DNA of 64,000 nucleotides from Humulus lupulus (GCF_963169125.1 NC_084802.1:19220896-19284895), one strand, 5' to 3'. Positions 43,714 through 56,125 are shown, counted from the stretch's first letter. Made by a program: numbers and translations. Notes: a model not told the origin generated them from the letters alone.

Positions 43714-45796
43714 TGATTGTCCCAAAACGGGTATGTTATAAATATTTATACTCGCAAGCGCACGAATCGTATTTATAGAATAGTGTTCGTGTAAGCACGA
43801 GGTCGAACCCAAAGGAGTTGACTTAAATAAAAAATAAAACTATTTTAAATCAAAATTAATAAATTCTAACCTAGCTCCAAAGATTAATGAGAATTTGTAA
43901 CAATAAAAATTAAATAAAAGATAATAATAAAGATATTAAAGACAATATATATAACATAAATTAAAAGTAGAAATCAAGATAATAAAATAAGATTATTAAG
44001 GATTAGAATCCACAAAATATAAGTTCAATAATATTTATACGTACATTGATTCCCAAGTTTTAGTGATAGTTAAAATAAATCAAGCTATCATTTTCCAAAT
44101 AGATTTATAATTTTAAGCACAAATTACTTCTAAAAAGATAAGATTTTTCCTCACTTTTCAAAATTATAATTTCAAAGCATTTAGTGTAAATCAATCTAAT
44201 GAAATAACAAATAAATCAATGAACATTATTTATAAGGAAAAACATAATATTTTTGTTCTAAGCATGGATGTGTACAATTTAATGACACATCTTACACAAA
44301 GAATATTATGTTTTTGCACTAATGAAGAGCAAAGTGTAAATATGTGCTAACAATCCAAAATACATGATATTTAAGATGAAAGAAGATATTTGAAGAAGAA
44401 AATTCCATAAACTTTGTTGCACAAAATGGGAAATCAACATACAAAATAAATACTATCTAGTTACATATTGTTTCATCATCACCTTAATAATCTTAAAAAG
44501 ATTAGAAACTCATAACTAGAATAGAAAATACAAACAAAAAAAATTACAAACATAACTTAGGAAAATTTGGAGGAAAACCCCCAAATTTTTCCTCTAAAAA
44601 TACATAGAAAAATAACTAAAGAGAAGAAAAAGATGAAGAGAATAGAGAGGTTTTGAAATGTGTAGAATTTGTGATATGGTAACCTCCTCTCCTCAAATGC
44701 ACACCCAAGTACCTTATTTATAGCCAAAAAATGAGTATTAAAATAATCAATTTAAATTGATTAAATTAATTTAATTAATTATAATATGGCAAATATGGGT
44801 AAATTATAGGGTGTAATGATAATTTTTGGGTAAAATGTGTAGAAAGTGAGGTAAAAATAATTGGTATTTTTAAACATTGTGGGACAAGGGGACAGTTTGA
44901 TTTGTTGGGCTCAAAAATGGGGAAAATGCAGCTACTTTGCTACTGGTGGCAGGCGTTGGAGTCACGAGTTGGGGATTGAACCATAGGCCCAATTGGGCTG
45001 GTGGAGGCAGCTGCTGGTAGGGAAGCACGGATGGGCTTCGGACTGTTGGATTGATGGAAACTGGGAAGAGGCAGCTTGGCACGTGAGGGCTGGAGCTTTA
45101 GGTTGGCAAGTGGTGAAAAGAGCTTCGGTTGGAGGCAAGAGGACAGCTGGCGGCTTGTGGCGTGGGGTGCTTGATTGATGCAGCTGGAGGCAACCGTGTG
45201 AAGACACGTGCTGGGTTTCTTGGGCCTTGCTGCTGAGGAGGAAGCCCAGGCGCAGAAGCTGCTGTAGCTGTGGTGTACCAGATGGTGGAGAGGCTGCTGA
45301 AGGGCTGAAGGCAGGAGGGGGCTGGAGGAGATAAACGGGCTGGGTCTACTTGGAGGCAGTTGGGCATTTAGAAAAACGCCAATGTCCTTTGCTTTTTTCA
45401 CAAAAATGCCACATTTTTCATCATTTTCTTGCTTTTCAAGAGAAAATAAAATACAACATACTCCCTACAAAATAAACATAAATTAAATCAAAATCAACTA
45501 ATTTCAATTATAAAATAAATCATATTAATTCATTGAAAATACTAGTTAAAACTTAATTTAATTTAACGTTTAGTTTCAATAAAACACAGATTTTTTTTCT
45601 TCTCACTAAACACATAATTTAAATAATTAAACTACAACAAAATAACTATAAAAACACACAAAAACATATAAAATCATGATAAGACTAATAAATTCAAAAT
45701 TACTTAAAAACTTAATAAATCAATTAAAAACTCAAGAATTAAGCAACAATTAGCACATAAAAACTGGTAAAATAACTCTATGTTGTAGAGTTATCA
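43714..45796 (-). repeat. 5' LTR of Athila element E (2083 bp)
   Basis: Plus-strand ends TGATTGTCCC and GTAGAGTTATCA. The left half aligns with the LTR of D from 54755 (ACGGGTATG..GCAAGCGCACGAATCGTAT, then GATTCCCAAGTTTTAGTGATAG). A GC-rich part (44930-45350) has several overlapping open frames on both strands, none of which looks like a gene. It cuts the Tekay fragment F directly at 45797. Confidence 0.82.
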
Positions 45797-47800
45797 GTGG
45801 TCTTTGGTAATCCCATCACGAAGTCCATTGCTATATCTTCTCATCTCCATTCGGGAATCTCTAACGGTTGTAATGTTGCAGTGGGTCTCTAATGTTCGGC
45901 CTTAACTTGTTGACATGTAAGGCATTTTGCTACAAATTTCGCTATGTCCTTCTTCATTCTTGGCCACCACTACATTGTCTTGAAATCGTTGTACATCTTG
46001 GTCGACCTCGGGTGAAGTGAATATAGAGTGGTGTGTGCTTCTTGCATAATACTATCTCTTAATTCACCTTTGTTTGGCATACACACTCAGTTTCTATATC
46101 GTAGAATGCCTTCCTTTGTCATTGAAAAGTCATAATTTTCTGAGCTTTGTAGTGATGCCCTCTTCTTAAGAAAAAACTCATCCTCTTGTTGTTTCTCCTT
46201 AATTTCCTCCATAAGTGTTGACTTGATTGTGAGGTCAGCTAGTCATCCAGTTATTAACTCAATTCCATACTTCTTTATATCATTTTGTAAGAGTTGTGCT
46301 ATCCCCCTATGTGTCGATATGCTTCCGTAACTCCATCTACTAAGTGCATCTTCCACGACATTAGCTTTTCCTAGATTATACAAAATCTCACAATCATAGT
46401 CCTTCACTAGCTCCAACCACCTCCGTTGCCTCATATTGAGTTCCTTTTTGCGTAAAGAAGTACTTGAAACTCTTGTGGTCCGTATAGATTTAACATTTTT
46501 TTCTCCATACAGATAGTGCCTCCAAATATTTAGAGAGAAAACCATCGTTGTTAATTCCAAGTCATGGGTCGGGTACCACTTCTCGTATTCCTTTAGTTGT
46601 CTCGAGGCACATGCGACTACTTTCCCGTCTTGCATCAAAATGCATCTAAGTCCTTGCTTTGACATGTCGCATTATACTACAAATTTACCTTTACCATTAG
46701 GGACACATAGAACTGGGGTTGATATGAGCTTGTCTTTTAATGTTTTACAACTTTCTTCACACTTCTCTGTCCATGTGAACTTCTACTCCTTCCTTGTTAA
46801 ATTTGTTAAGGGTGTAGCTATTTCGGAGAACCCTTCAACAAATCGTCTACACTACCCTACTAAGCCCAGAAAACTCCTCACTTCAGTGGCGCTCTTGGGC
46901 TTGGGCCAGTCCTTCACTGCTTCAATCTTGGCTGGATCTACTTCTATGCCATGTTTAGACACAATGTGTCCTAGAAATGCCACCTTCTCTAGCTAGAATT
47001 CGCATTTCTTAAACTTAGCGTATAGTTGATGATTTTTGAGTCGTTCCAACGTCAATCGTAAGTGATCTTCGTGCTCAGATTTCATCTTTGAGTAGATCAA
47101 TATGTCTTCTATGAATACCACTACAAATTTATCAAAGTAGTCCTTAAATACTCGGTTCATAAGATCCATGAACGTGGCTGGTGCGTTCGTTAATCCAAAA
47201 GACATCACTAAGAACTCGTAGTGTTCATATCTGGTCCAAAAAGTCATCTTTGGGATATCTTCTTCTCATATGCTTAGCTGATGATATCCTGAACGCAAAT
47301 CTATCTTTGAGGAAACCGTAGATCCTTGTAGTTGGTAAAAAAAAAAAGATCGTCTATTCGGGGCAAAGGATATTTCTTCTTGATCGTCACTTTGTTTAGC
47401 TCTCGATATACAATGCACATCCTCATGCTCCCGTCGTTCTTCTTGACAAAAAGCACCGGTGCAGCCCAAGGCGAATAGCTCGATCAGATGAAACCCTTGT
47501 CTAATATCTCCTGTAGTTGTATCTTTAACTCCTTTAACTCAGTAGGCGTCATTCTATAGGGAGATTTCGAGATTGGTGTCGTCTTTGGTGCCAACTCTAC
47601 TTCGAACTCGATCTCCTTACTCAAAGGTAATCCTGGTAGATCTTTTGGAAACACCTCAAGAAATTTTCATACTATATGTACATCCTTTAGTTCAAGCTAC
47701 ATCTCTCGTGACTTGTCTACCATGCTGGCTAGAAATTCTTGGCAACCGCTACTAATTAACCGTTGAGCTTTGAGAGCTAAGACTATTGGTGTGCGAGTTC
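45797..47800 (-). pseudogene. pol: Tekay-type pol fragment F (protease end, RT, RNase H, integrase start)
   Basis: Reading leftwards: spacer [14 protein letters not shown] at ~47700, RT with [23 protein letters not shown] motif (~47440), [15 protein letters not shown] and [13 protein letters not shown] (47110-47090; family FIDD, so the second-last Asp is Glu), RNase H at 46665-46243 ([36 protein letters not shown]) and the integrase zinc region near 45900. Cut by the LTR of E at 45796 and fused to Athila sequence of D at about 47800. Confidence 0.8.
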
Positions 47801-47804
47801 GGGA

Positions 47805-48533
47805 ATAAAATTTAGATTTGTCATGCTTAGACCAATGAGATGGTATTTCTTTAGTGACCAAATAATTAACAATATCAGCATACCAAGGCAAAGAAGAGAC
47901 ATGCATCAATTGTTCATCAAGAAATGTTTCACTAATAGGAGTGGAGTCATGTATAGTTTCAACAACAAGTCTAGATAAATGATCAGCAACAACATTTTCA
48001 GATCCCTTTTTATCACGTATTTCTAAGTCAAATTCTTGTAAAAGTAGGATCCAACGAATCAAACGAGACTTAGCATCTTTTTTCGATAAGAGATATTTTA
48101 ATGCAGCATGATCAAAATAGACAGTAATTTTAGACCCTAACAAATAACATCTAAATTTCTCCAATGAAAAAACAACAGCACGGAATTCTTTCTCGGTTGT
48201 GGAATAATTTAATTGAGCATCATTTAAAGTTTTGCTAGCATAGTAAATTACATGAGGTATTTTTTCAAGTCTTTGTCCTAAGATAACACCTATAGCATAA
48301 TCAGAAGCATCACACATTATTTCAAAATGTATTTTCCAATTAGGGGGTCGAATAATGGGTGCAGTAGTTAATAAATTTTTCAATTTTTCAAAGGCAACAT
48401 GGCAATTATTATCAAAGATAAAAGCATTTTCTTTTCCAAGTAAATAGCATAAAGGCTGAGAAATTTTGCTAAAGTCTTTTATAAATCTTTTATAGAAACC
48501 GACATGACCTAGGAATGATCTAATTTCTTTCAC
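47805..48533 (-). pseudogene. pol: Athila RT end and RNase H, fused in frame to Tekay spacer
   Basis: Part of a 278-codon frame at 48533-47697. It starts in the RT thumb ([18 protein letters not shown]), then RNase H with [48 protein letters not shown] and [11 protein letters not shown]. After [10 protein letters not shown] the frame continues without a stop into [20 protein letters not shown], which is the protease-RT spacer of a Tekay element. The junction is therefore a chimera of two lineages. Confidence 0.83.
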
Positions 48534-48599
48534 AGTTTTAGGTGGGGGAAGTTTTGAAATAAGATCAACTTTAGTTTTATCAACTTCTATTCCCTTAGA

Positions 48600-49467
48600 T
48601 GAGATTACATGACCTAAAACAATTCCTTTTTTAACCCTAAAATGACATTTTTCCCTTAGTTTTCTCTTTGCAACGAATTAAAACAAATGAAAGATGGTGC
48701 AAACATTCATCGAAAGATGAACCAAACACAGAAAAGTCATCCATAAACACTTCAAGAAATCTTTCAACCATGTCAGAAAAAATTGAAATCATACACCTTT
48801 GAAAAGTCGCAGGTGCATTGCATAATCCAAAGGGCATGCAACAATAGGCAAAAGTTCCGAAAGGGCATGTAAATGTAGTCTTTTCTTGATCTTCTGGGGG
48901 AATGGAGATTTAGTTATATCCCGAATACCCATCAAGAAATCAATAATATGCATAGCCAACTAAATGTTCAAGCATTTGATCAATAAAGGGTAATGGAAAA
49001 TAGTCTTTTCTAGTAACATTATTTAGCTTTCTATAGTCTATGCACACTCTCCACCCCGTTTGTACTCAGTAGGGATTAATTCATTTTTCTCGTTTTCAAC
49101 AACTGTGATCCCAGACTTCTTAGGCACAACTTGAACTTGACTTAACTCATTGACTATCATAAATAGGGTAAATGATACCTACGTCTAATAATTTTATGAC
49201 TTCTTCTCTAACTACTTCTTTCATATTTGGATTTAACCTTCTTTGACATTCCCGAGAGGTTTTAGCATTCTCTTCTAGATGGATTCTATGCATACATATG
49301 GATGGGCTAATACCTTTAATGTCTCCAATGGTCCAACCTATGGCTTCTTTATGTTTTATAAGGACATTTAACAATTTATCTTCTTGTTCTTTATCTAAGG
49401 CAGATGATATGATAACAGGTAAGGTTTCAGACTCTCCTAGAAAAGCATATTTTGAATTTTCTAGCAA
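48600..49467 (-). pseudogene. pol: Athila reverse transcriptase, fingers and palm, frameshifted
   Basis: 49467-49147 holds the RT N-terminus (AIGWTIGDIKGISPSICMHRI) typical of Athila. The middle is out of frame with stops. 48837-48637 holds MPFGLCNAPATFQRCM and VFMDDFSVFG, the catalytic pair. A frame break also occurs near 48640. Confidence 0.82.
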
Positions 49468-49816
49468 AGGTTTAAGGTCTAACTTTGGAGACTCAAAAAT
49501 TGATTAAACATGATCGAAGGGTGAAAAAGGTTCAACATTGGTTTCATTCGAAGGTATAGACTCTAGCAAAGAATTCACATCATCATTAGAATCATCAACA
49601 TGCAAGTTCATACCAAAGTATTTTTCACAAAAATCAAGTCATTTCCATCATCTTCACATATACTATCTATCATGTTAATTTCATGCACTTCCTCACACTC
49701 AACAGATTTAGCAACATTAAAAACATTCAATTCAACAGTCATATTTCCAAAAGATAATTTCAAAATACCATTATGACAATTAATGATTGCATTAGATGTT
49801 GCTAAGAATGGTCTAC
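49468..49816 (-). other. Athila protease-RT linker, element D
   Basis: Contains in broken frames the conserved RPFLATSNAIINC and GILKLSFGNM segments (49810-49740), part of the region after the protease active site, and an acidic linker. The solo LTR begins inside the ILGRPFLA motif at 49817. Confidence 0.65.
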
Positions 49817-51724
49817 TGTAGAGTCCAAGAACTTTACTTAGCTAATTGTTCAGTAGTATTATAGTATGTTTAGTATTATCTTTGTTACTGTGGATTTTTG
49901 GTTCAGACCGGGAATTATTTGGACACTCATAGTAGTACTTATAGATTTTCTAAGTTTAACCTATAGTTTAAGAATATTTAGTATAACCTAAGGTTTGATT
50001 AATGTGAATGATATTAAGGATTATATTTATTATATTATAAGGTTTAGACATCAACCAATAGGATTTTAAGCACATGTTATGAATGGTGATTAAGGATTAA
50101 GTATTTTTGAGGATTAAATTTAATAAGGAGTAAAGTTTGAATGTTATAGGGTCAGTCAGCAGCTTTGAATACGTTGAAGGCTTAGTCAAGGCTGTTTACT
50201 CCATTCAAACTTAGCTAAAAATGTGTAATTTCGTGTTTAAATATTCAGCGTATGCCGATATATCGCAGCTATAGGGGGCGATATATCGCAACACGTAGAT
50301 ACGGAAAACACGAGACGATGCACGGTCGCCTCGGGCATACTGGCCCAGGCGACATATCGCCTACAGGGGGCGATATATCGCCTCCTCCAGCATGAATTCA
50401 AACTCTTTTGAATTCTTTTCCTTTCAGCCATTCAAACTTCTTCAAAAGTCCAGCATCTTTTGAACGAGTCTTCAGCCTCTGCTGAACGATTATTCAAATG
50501 ATTTTCACCTAAAAAGCCATTATTTTTATTCAAGTAAAATCAAGATACTTTCATTCCCAAACTCTATAAATAGGACCTAGTACCCAGCCATTTCTTCACC
50601 TTTTACTCTAAGTTCAGAAGCTGCTAGTGTTAAGTGAGTGTGAGAGTTTAAACTCCTGGTTTGGGAAAATCATAAGCTTAAACATCATAAGCTTATCAAA
50701 CACTTTGGGAAGTGAGGTTCGTTAGTATTTCGGTTGTGGTTAGATTGATCTTGCAAGTCTTTGAGGTAACCAAAACTCTAGTTCATTTCTGTATTATGTT
50801 ATTTTCTTTCTCATAGTCTTCTACTCAATCTCTAACCTTAATCTCTATTTTGGTTAGGGAATCTAAGTTCTTGAGCACATAAGTTTCGGTAAGCATGTCT
50901 CTCAAATGGTTTAGTCTTCTCATTTCCTTTTCATCTCTTTCCTTCTTTCAACTCACTCTTGTTCATTATGGTTTTAGGAGTGTTCCAAAAGTCCCAACTC
51001 AATCCATTATATCCCGGTAACTTTGGTAAGGAAAATAGGCTAGAATCTATATGTTTATGTTTATGTTATCTTATGTGTTATGTTATGATATGTTATGAAT
51101 ATGTTATAAATGTGTTTGTTTGTAGGCTTGGGCTTATGCCCTATTTGACTAACAAGACCCCAAAAAAATTGTGGGCATATGCCTATTTAGCCGGTAGGAC
51201 CCCACTAATCTCATGGGCATAAGCTTGTTTAGTCTATGGGACCCCATGTAATAATGGCCATTATAATAAGTGTATTATGTGTTATGATATGTCTTTACGT
51301 TATTATGAAATTGATTTGTATGACTATGTGTTAGATTTTTCCTTGCTGGGCATTAGGCTCATTCTTTTCTGTTTATGTGTAGGAAATAAGCTTTAGAGGC
51401 GGAAAGATTCGTGACGCTTAGAGGATGGGTATCGATGGTGAATGGAGTCAAGGGGCCGAGCGTTATTCGATTCGAGGATGTAGTTTCTGTTTTATGTCTT
51501 TTTACATGTATTTTCCGCACCATTTATGTAATGTCTTTTATTTTAAATCATGTTTTGTTTTTAAAGACAATGGGATCCCATATCCTTCTTAGTATTCTAT
51601 TTATTTGTAAAGTAACTCTTATTTTACAAGTTACTCAATAAAATTATGGTATTTTCATAAAAATGTAAGTTTTATGTATAGTTTCGTTAATGGTCCAAAT
51701 AGTCTAGATTAGTGGGTCATTACA
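49817..51724 (+). mobile_element. solo LTR, 1908 bp, nested in Athila element D
   Basis: Starts TGTAGAGTCC and ends GGGTCATTACA. It splits the Athila ILG/RPFLA coding motif. Flanks TCTAC (49812-49816) and CCTGC (51725-51729) are consistent with an original 5-bp duplication with two transitions. A TATA box CTCTATAAATAGG near 50568 gives plus orientation. TG..CA ends with GGGTCATTACA resemble Tekay-type LTRs. It contains palindromic GCGATATATCGC repeats at 50253-50383. Small frames inside (for example 50959-51222) are not supported as genes. Confidence 0.82.
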
Positions 51725-52814
51725 CCTGCCTAAAATGATAGGAATTTGAGCATGCACATTTTCCACAGGTTGTGTATCAAGAACAATGAAGTCAACAGGA
51801 AAATAAAATTTATCAACTTTTATCAAACACATCCTCTATAATGCCTCTGGGAATTTTCACAGAACGATCGGCTAATTGAAGAGTTATAGAAGTAGGTTTT
51901 AGTTCACCAAGACCAAGTTGCTTATAAATAGAATAAGGCAATAAATTCACACTAGCACCAAAATCAAGTAAAGCCTTGTTAATAAAATGATCACCAATAA
52001 TGCATGAAATTGTGGGACACCCAGGATCTTTATATTTGACAAGACTCTTATATTGAATAATGGAGCTAGCTTGTTCAGTTAAAAATGTCTTTTTAGGAAC
52101 ATTAGTGTTTCTTTTAACAATACAAAGATCCTTTAAAACTTTAGAGTAGGCAGGGTTTTGTTTAATGTCATCTAAAAAAGGGATATTGATACTAACTTGT
52201 TTAAAAACTTCTAAGATGTCATTATATTGGCCGCCTTTTTTAATTTGAAGTAATATTTGTGGGAATGGGGCTTTTGGAATGAAATGATGGATTGGAGTTT
52301 CCTTGTTTGAAGAGTCATTGGCATTAGAACTAGAAGGCTGGCTCTTTTCTTTTTCAACCTCGTGTATGTAATCAGGTTTGACAATGTTTTTTCCGGACCT
52401 AAGAGTTAAAATTGATTTGACTTCTCCTTTATGACTAGACTTTCCTATCTCATATTGACCTTTTGGATTTGGGATAGGTTGACTAGGGAATGTTCCTTTT
52501 TCTCTATCAGCTAAAGTAGTAGCGAGTTGTCCTACTTGTGTCTCGAGTTTGGTAATTGATTGAGACTGATTTTGTAGGATTTGTTGAGTGGATTGCATAA
52601 ATTGTTGTAAAGTATCTTCTAAGGAAGGTTTCCTTTGTTGAGGATATGGTAGATTTTGTGGGGGCATGAGTTTTGTTTTGCGTGTTATATTGGTGCCCTT
52701 GATCCATTGGAGGTTGGTTTTTTCTCCAAGAAAAGTTTGGATGGTTTCTCCAATTTGGATTATAAGTGGATGAAAATGGGCTATCATTTGGTTTCCCATA
52801 AGCATGAAGAGCAT
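51725..52814 (-). pseudogene. pol: Athila gag end and aspartic protease, element D
   Basis: Open for 333 codons at 52814-51813. N-terminal part is the gag tail (KPSLEDTLQQFMQST...TKLETQVGQLATTLADREKGTFPSQP). The protease has LLDFGASVNLLPYSIYKQLG (D-x-G-A active site) at ~51990-51930 and ITLQLADRSVKIPRG. It shifts frame near 51813 and is then cut by the solo LTR. Confidence 0.85.
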
Positions 52815-53773
52815 TGGCCTCCTCAGAAAAAACTTCTAGGTAGGAAGGACATGATTGTGCATTATGGCAAGGACTAGAACATATCGAACAAACATCTTTC
52901 CTTGGTTGTATTGGAGAATTTATAGTTTGGCTTATGGCTAAAGCTCCTACTTTTTTCGCTAATTTGTTTAAGGATGTTCTTAAGTCTAATTCATCTTTTA
53001 CTTCATACCTTCCTTCTCTTTTTGGTGAATTAGTTGACCTATACCTAGGATCAAAATAATTCCATTGTTGTGAATTGATAGACAAATCTTTAAGGGCGTC
53101 CCAAGCCTCTTGTCCTTAAAATTTTAAAAAAATTCCGGTATGCATAGATTAAATCATTTGACGATTAGAGGGAGTCAAACTATCATAAAAATATTTTACA
53201 AGTCTCCATTTTTCAAAACCATGATGAGGACATTTTAATAATAAATCTTTAAATCTTTCCCAACATTCATAAAACTCTTCATTATCTTTTTTAAAAAACT
53301 CGGAGATTTCTCTACTTAGACTATCAATTTTAGACATAGGAAAAAATTTCAGCAAGAATTTATTATAAAGTTGATCCCATGTAGTTATAGACCCCGTGGG
53401 AAGGGATTTAACCAAGCTTTTGATTTGTCTTTTAATGAAAAAGGGAGCAATCTTAGTTTGACCGCTCATTAGAAATTTTTTGAAATTTAAATGTTGAGCA
53501 AATTTCTAAGAAATCTTTGACATGCATGTAAGGATCCTCTCTATCAAACTCATAAAAAGATGGAAACAATTCAATGATTGATGGTTTAAGCTCAAAATGG
53601 GTAGCAAAAGTGGTAGGAAAAACAATACATGAAGGAACATTAGATGAAATAGGTGCAAAATATTCAAGCAAATTTTTTTCAGGCACAACATTTTCATCAA
53701 CATGATTTCTATTAGTATTAGCAATTGGTTCCATGATGCTCAATTTTTTACTAACACTTTCAATTTCAAACAA
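52507..53773 (-). pseudogene. gag: Athila gag, element D
   Basis: Three overlapping pieces: 53773-53453, 53469-53149 and 53085-52507. The central WDQLYNKFLLKFFPMSK, ISEFFKKDNEEFYECWERFKDLL and HHGFEKWRLVKYFYDSL segments are the retrotransposon gag domain. The knuckle CSICSSPCHNAQSC is of the C-x2-C-x4-H-x4-C type. Frames change near 53460 and 53110 and again near 52680. Confidence 0.85.
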
Positions 53774-54730
53774 AGATAAGCGTCTTTTTACTAATTAATC
53801 GATTTTTAGAGTTACGTTCCCAATGATGCATACAATTTTCACAAACAAGGCAACAAAGATAATCTCAAACAAACAATTTTCTGATGTGGAAGATCAGTTA
53901 AAACCGCAGCCACAGAGCATACTTAGAATTTTTTTAGAGATTTCACAACAATATAATTTTTATGGTTTACTTGTCCCCAAGCGTATTTGATCCCACTTAC
54001 TTGCACAATACTAACAACTCCCCGAGGTTAATTAGTAGAGGCGAATTGAGAATTTTGTTCAAATTTCCTTTAAGCAAAAATTGCTTATGGTGAAAGGACA
54101 AGATTTATGTTTCTTTTTTTCAAGTATTTTTTCACAATTACACAATAATATGATAAAAGACAAAGAAAAATAAGGTAAAATTAAATAAGACTATCAAAAA
54201 TTAGGCAAGAGTAGGGAGGCATAGCATGCCATCAACCATAACAAAAATAAGGTAAAAATTAGGAGGCACAAGTGCCATCAACTAAAACATAAGATAAAAG
54301 ACTAGGAGGCAAAATTGTCATCAACTAGCTAGGAGGCAAAATTTCCATCAACTAGAAACTTGCAAAAAAAAAATAAAAACAACAAGATAAATAAAGAAAA
54401 TTACAATAAATGTTAGGAGGCACAAGTGTCGTCAACTAACAAAGATATACAAGGAACAAAAAGTTACAACAAAATTAGGAGGCACAAGTGACATCAACTA
54501 TAAAAATTAAAAAGATAGATTGATAGGAGGCACAAGTGCCGTCAACTAAAAAAAACAATAAATATAACTATATAAGTAAGTTTTTTTATGGGTGGTAGAA
54601 CCGTCCCAAATTTTATTTTTTATCTTTTTTTTGTTTTATATATATATATATATTTTCTAAGTGAAAAAATTAAATAACTAGTAGAAGAATTCACTAACCT
54701 TGAGATAAATTTCGTTTCATTTCTTGCGAC
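53774..54730 (-). other. leader of Athila element D
   Basis: Untranslated stretch between primer site and gag. Its main content is the dispersed repeat listed separately at 54213-54553; a pyrimidine-rich part lies near 54600-54660. It is homologous to 43180-43690 in E. Confidence 0.6.
54213..54553 (-). repeat. dispersed ~24-bp repeat AGGAGGCACAAGTGCCATCAACTA in Athila leader, about 7 copies
   Basis: Variants of the plus-strand unit occur at about 54213, 54261, 54302, 54329, 54415, 54477 and 54525, separated by A-rich spacers. The core GGCACAAGTGCC is a perfect 5-bp inverted pair with a two-base loop in the best copies. Three copies occur in the leader of E (43350-43465). Confidence 0.75.
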
Positions 54731-54748
54731 TCCCCGGCAACGGTGCCA
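54731..54748 (-). other. primer binding site of Athila element D (tRNA-Asp type)
   Basis: The minus strand reads TGGCACCGTTGCCGGGGA, one base different from the tRNA-Asp site TGGCGCCGTTGCCGGGGA, six bases from the LTR. Confidence 0.8.
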
Positions 54749-54754
54749 AAAACT

Positions 54755-56125
54755 TGGTGGACCCAAAACGAGTATGTTTTAAATATTTATAACTTGCAAG
54801 CGCACGAATCGTATATGAAGTATAGTGTTCGTCTAAGCACGAGATCAAACCCAAAGGAGTTGTCTAACATAAAAAAGAAAACTATTTTAAACCAAAATTA
54901 ATAAATTCTAACCTAGCTCCAAAGATTGATGAGATTTAATGTCATAAACATAAAATAAAAGATTTAAAATAAAGCTATTTAAGAGAATAAAAATAAACCA
55001 ATAATGATTTGAAAATAAATGTTAAAATGAAAGATTATTAAGAGACTAGAATCCATAAAATATAAGTTTAATAATACTTATTAGTATATTGATTCCCAAG
55101 TTTTAGTGATAGTTAAAATAAGTCAAACTATCATTTTCCAAATAGATTTATTCTTTTAAGAACAAATTATTTCTAAAAGGACAGGATTTTTCTTCACTTT
55201 TAAAAAAAATATAATTTCAAAGTATTTAATGTGAATCAACTTAATGAAACAAAAAAAAAATCAAATAACATTATTTATAAGGCCAAACATAATATTTTTG
55301 TTCTAAGCATTGAATGTGTATAATTTAATGACATATCTTACACAAAAATTATTATGTTTTGCAAAATGAAGAACAAAATGCAATATTATCTAACAATTGA
55401 AATATGAGATATTAAACATGAAAGACATATATGAAGAAGAAAAATCCATAAACCTTGTTGCATTACAAGGGAAATCAACATACAATATAAATATTATCTA
55501 GTTACAAGTTGTTTCATCATGATCTTAAAAATCTTATGAAAAAGATTAGAAGTACATAACTAGAATAGAAATTACTAAATAAATAAAATACATACTTGAA
55601 AATGATCTTGAAAAACACCAAAATGGAATAGAGAAAATGGTAGAAAAGATGATGGTTACCCCAAAAATTAAGCACCCTAAATGGTCTTGAAATTCCATAT
55701 TTATAGCCAAAATAAGAGCATTAAAATAATCAACTTAAATTAATTAAACAAAGTAGATACGGCATGTAGAAGTAAATTATATGGTGTAATGATGATTCTG
55801 TGGTGAAAATGTGTAGAAAAGTTGGGTAAAAATGTGGTCTTTTTGGACAAAAAGGACAAGGGGACAAATTAGGCTCAAGGGGAAGGGGAATGTGGCTGGT
55901 TGGGTGGTTGGGCCAGGTGGTTCAGGCGGCTGGTGCAGGGAGGTTAGGCTGGGCTCAGTTGGGCCTGGGCTGGCACGAGGCAGCTGGCTTGGATTGGGCC
56001 GGTTTGTGCAGGCGGGCCAAAAGGCTGGAGGCAGGATGCTCGGGTGGCTGGCTGGGTGAGCCCGTGGGGAGCAGCTGGGCGTGGGCCTTCAGGTGGTGGG
56101 CCTGGGGGCGTGTTGGGCGCATATG
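54755..56125 (-). repeat. 5' LTR of Athila element D, truncated
   Basis: Begins TGGTGGACCCAAAACGAG and follows the LTR of E over ~1.1 kb (CAAGCGCACGAATCGTAT, GATTCCCAAGTTTTAGTG, CAAGGGGACA). After a GC-rich G/T-biased part it stops near 56125, where unrelated sequence of a CACTA-like element begins. Open frames in the GC-rich part (55832-56126) are composition artefacts. Confidence 0.72.

Larger units (their letters stand above)
42729..45796 (-). mobile_element. Athila-lineage fragment E: 5' LTR, leader and a gag piece
   Basis: From right to left: LTR (43714-45796), primer site, leader with GGCAC..GTGCC repeats (43370-43470) and a gag fragment down to 42729, where it abuts the truncated LTR of C. 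The rest of the element is missing. The primer site matches tRNA-Asp, as usual for Athila. Confidence 0.82.
47801..56125 (-). mobile_element. Athila-lineage retrotransposon D, 3' truncated, with nested solo LTR
   Basis: From right to left: truncated 5' LTR (54755-~56125), tRNA-Asp-type primer site, repeat-bearing leader, gag, protease, RT, RNase H, then an abrupt change to Tekay sequence at ~47800. Integrase and 3' LTR are absent. A 1908-bp solo LTR (49817-51724) interrupts the protease region. Assigned to Athila by the primer site and by protein motifs (LLDFGASVNLLPYSIY, FMDDFSVFG). Confidence 0.85.

Noticed and set aside
44870..45401. Several overlapping 60-153-codon frames on both strands
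   Set aside because: All in the GC-rich part of the Athila LTR; simultaneous open frames on both strands point to composition, not genes.
50959..51641. Two frames of 76-87 codons in the solo LTR
   Set aside because: No similarity recognised and the region is explained as an LTR leader.
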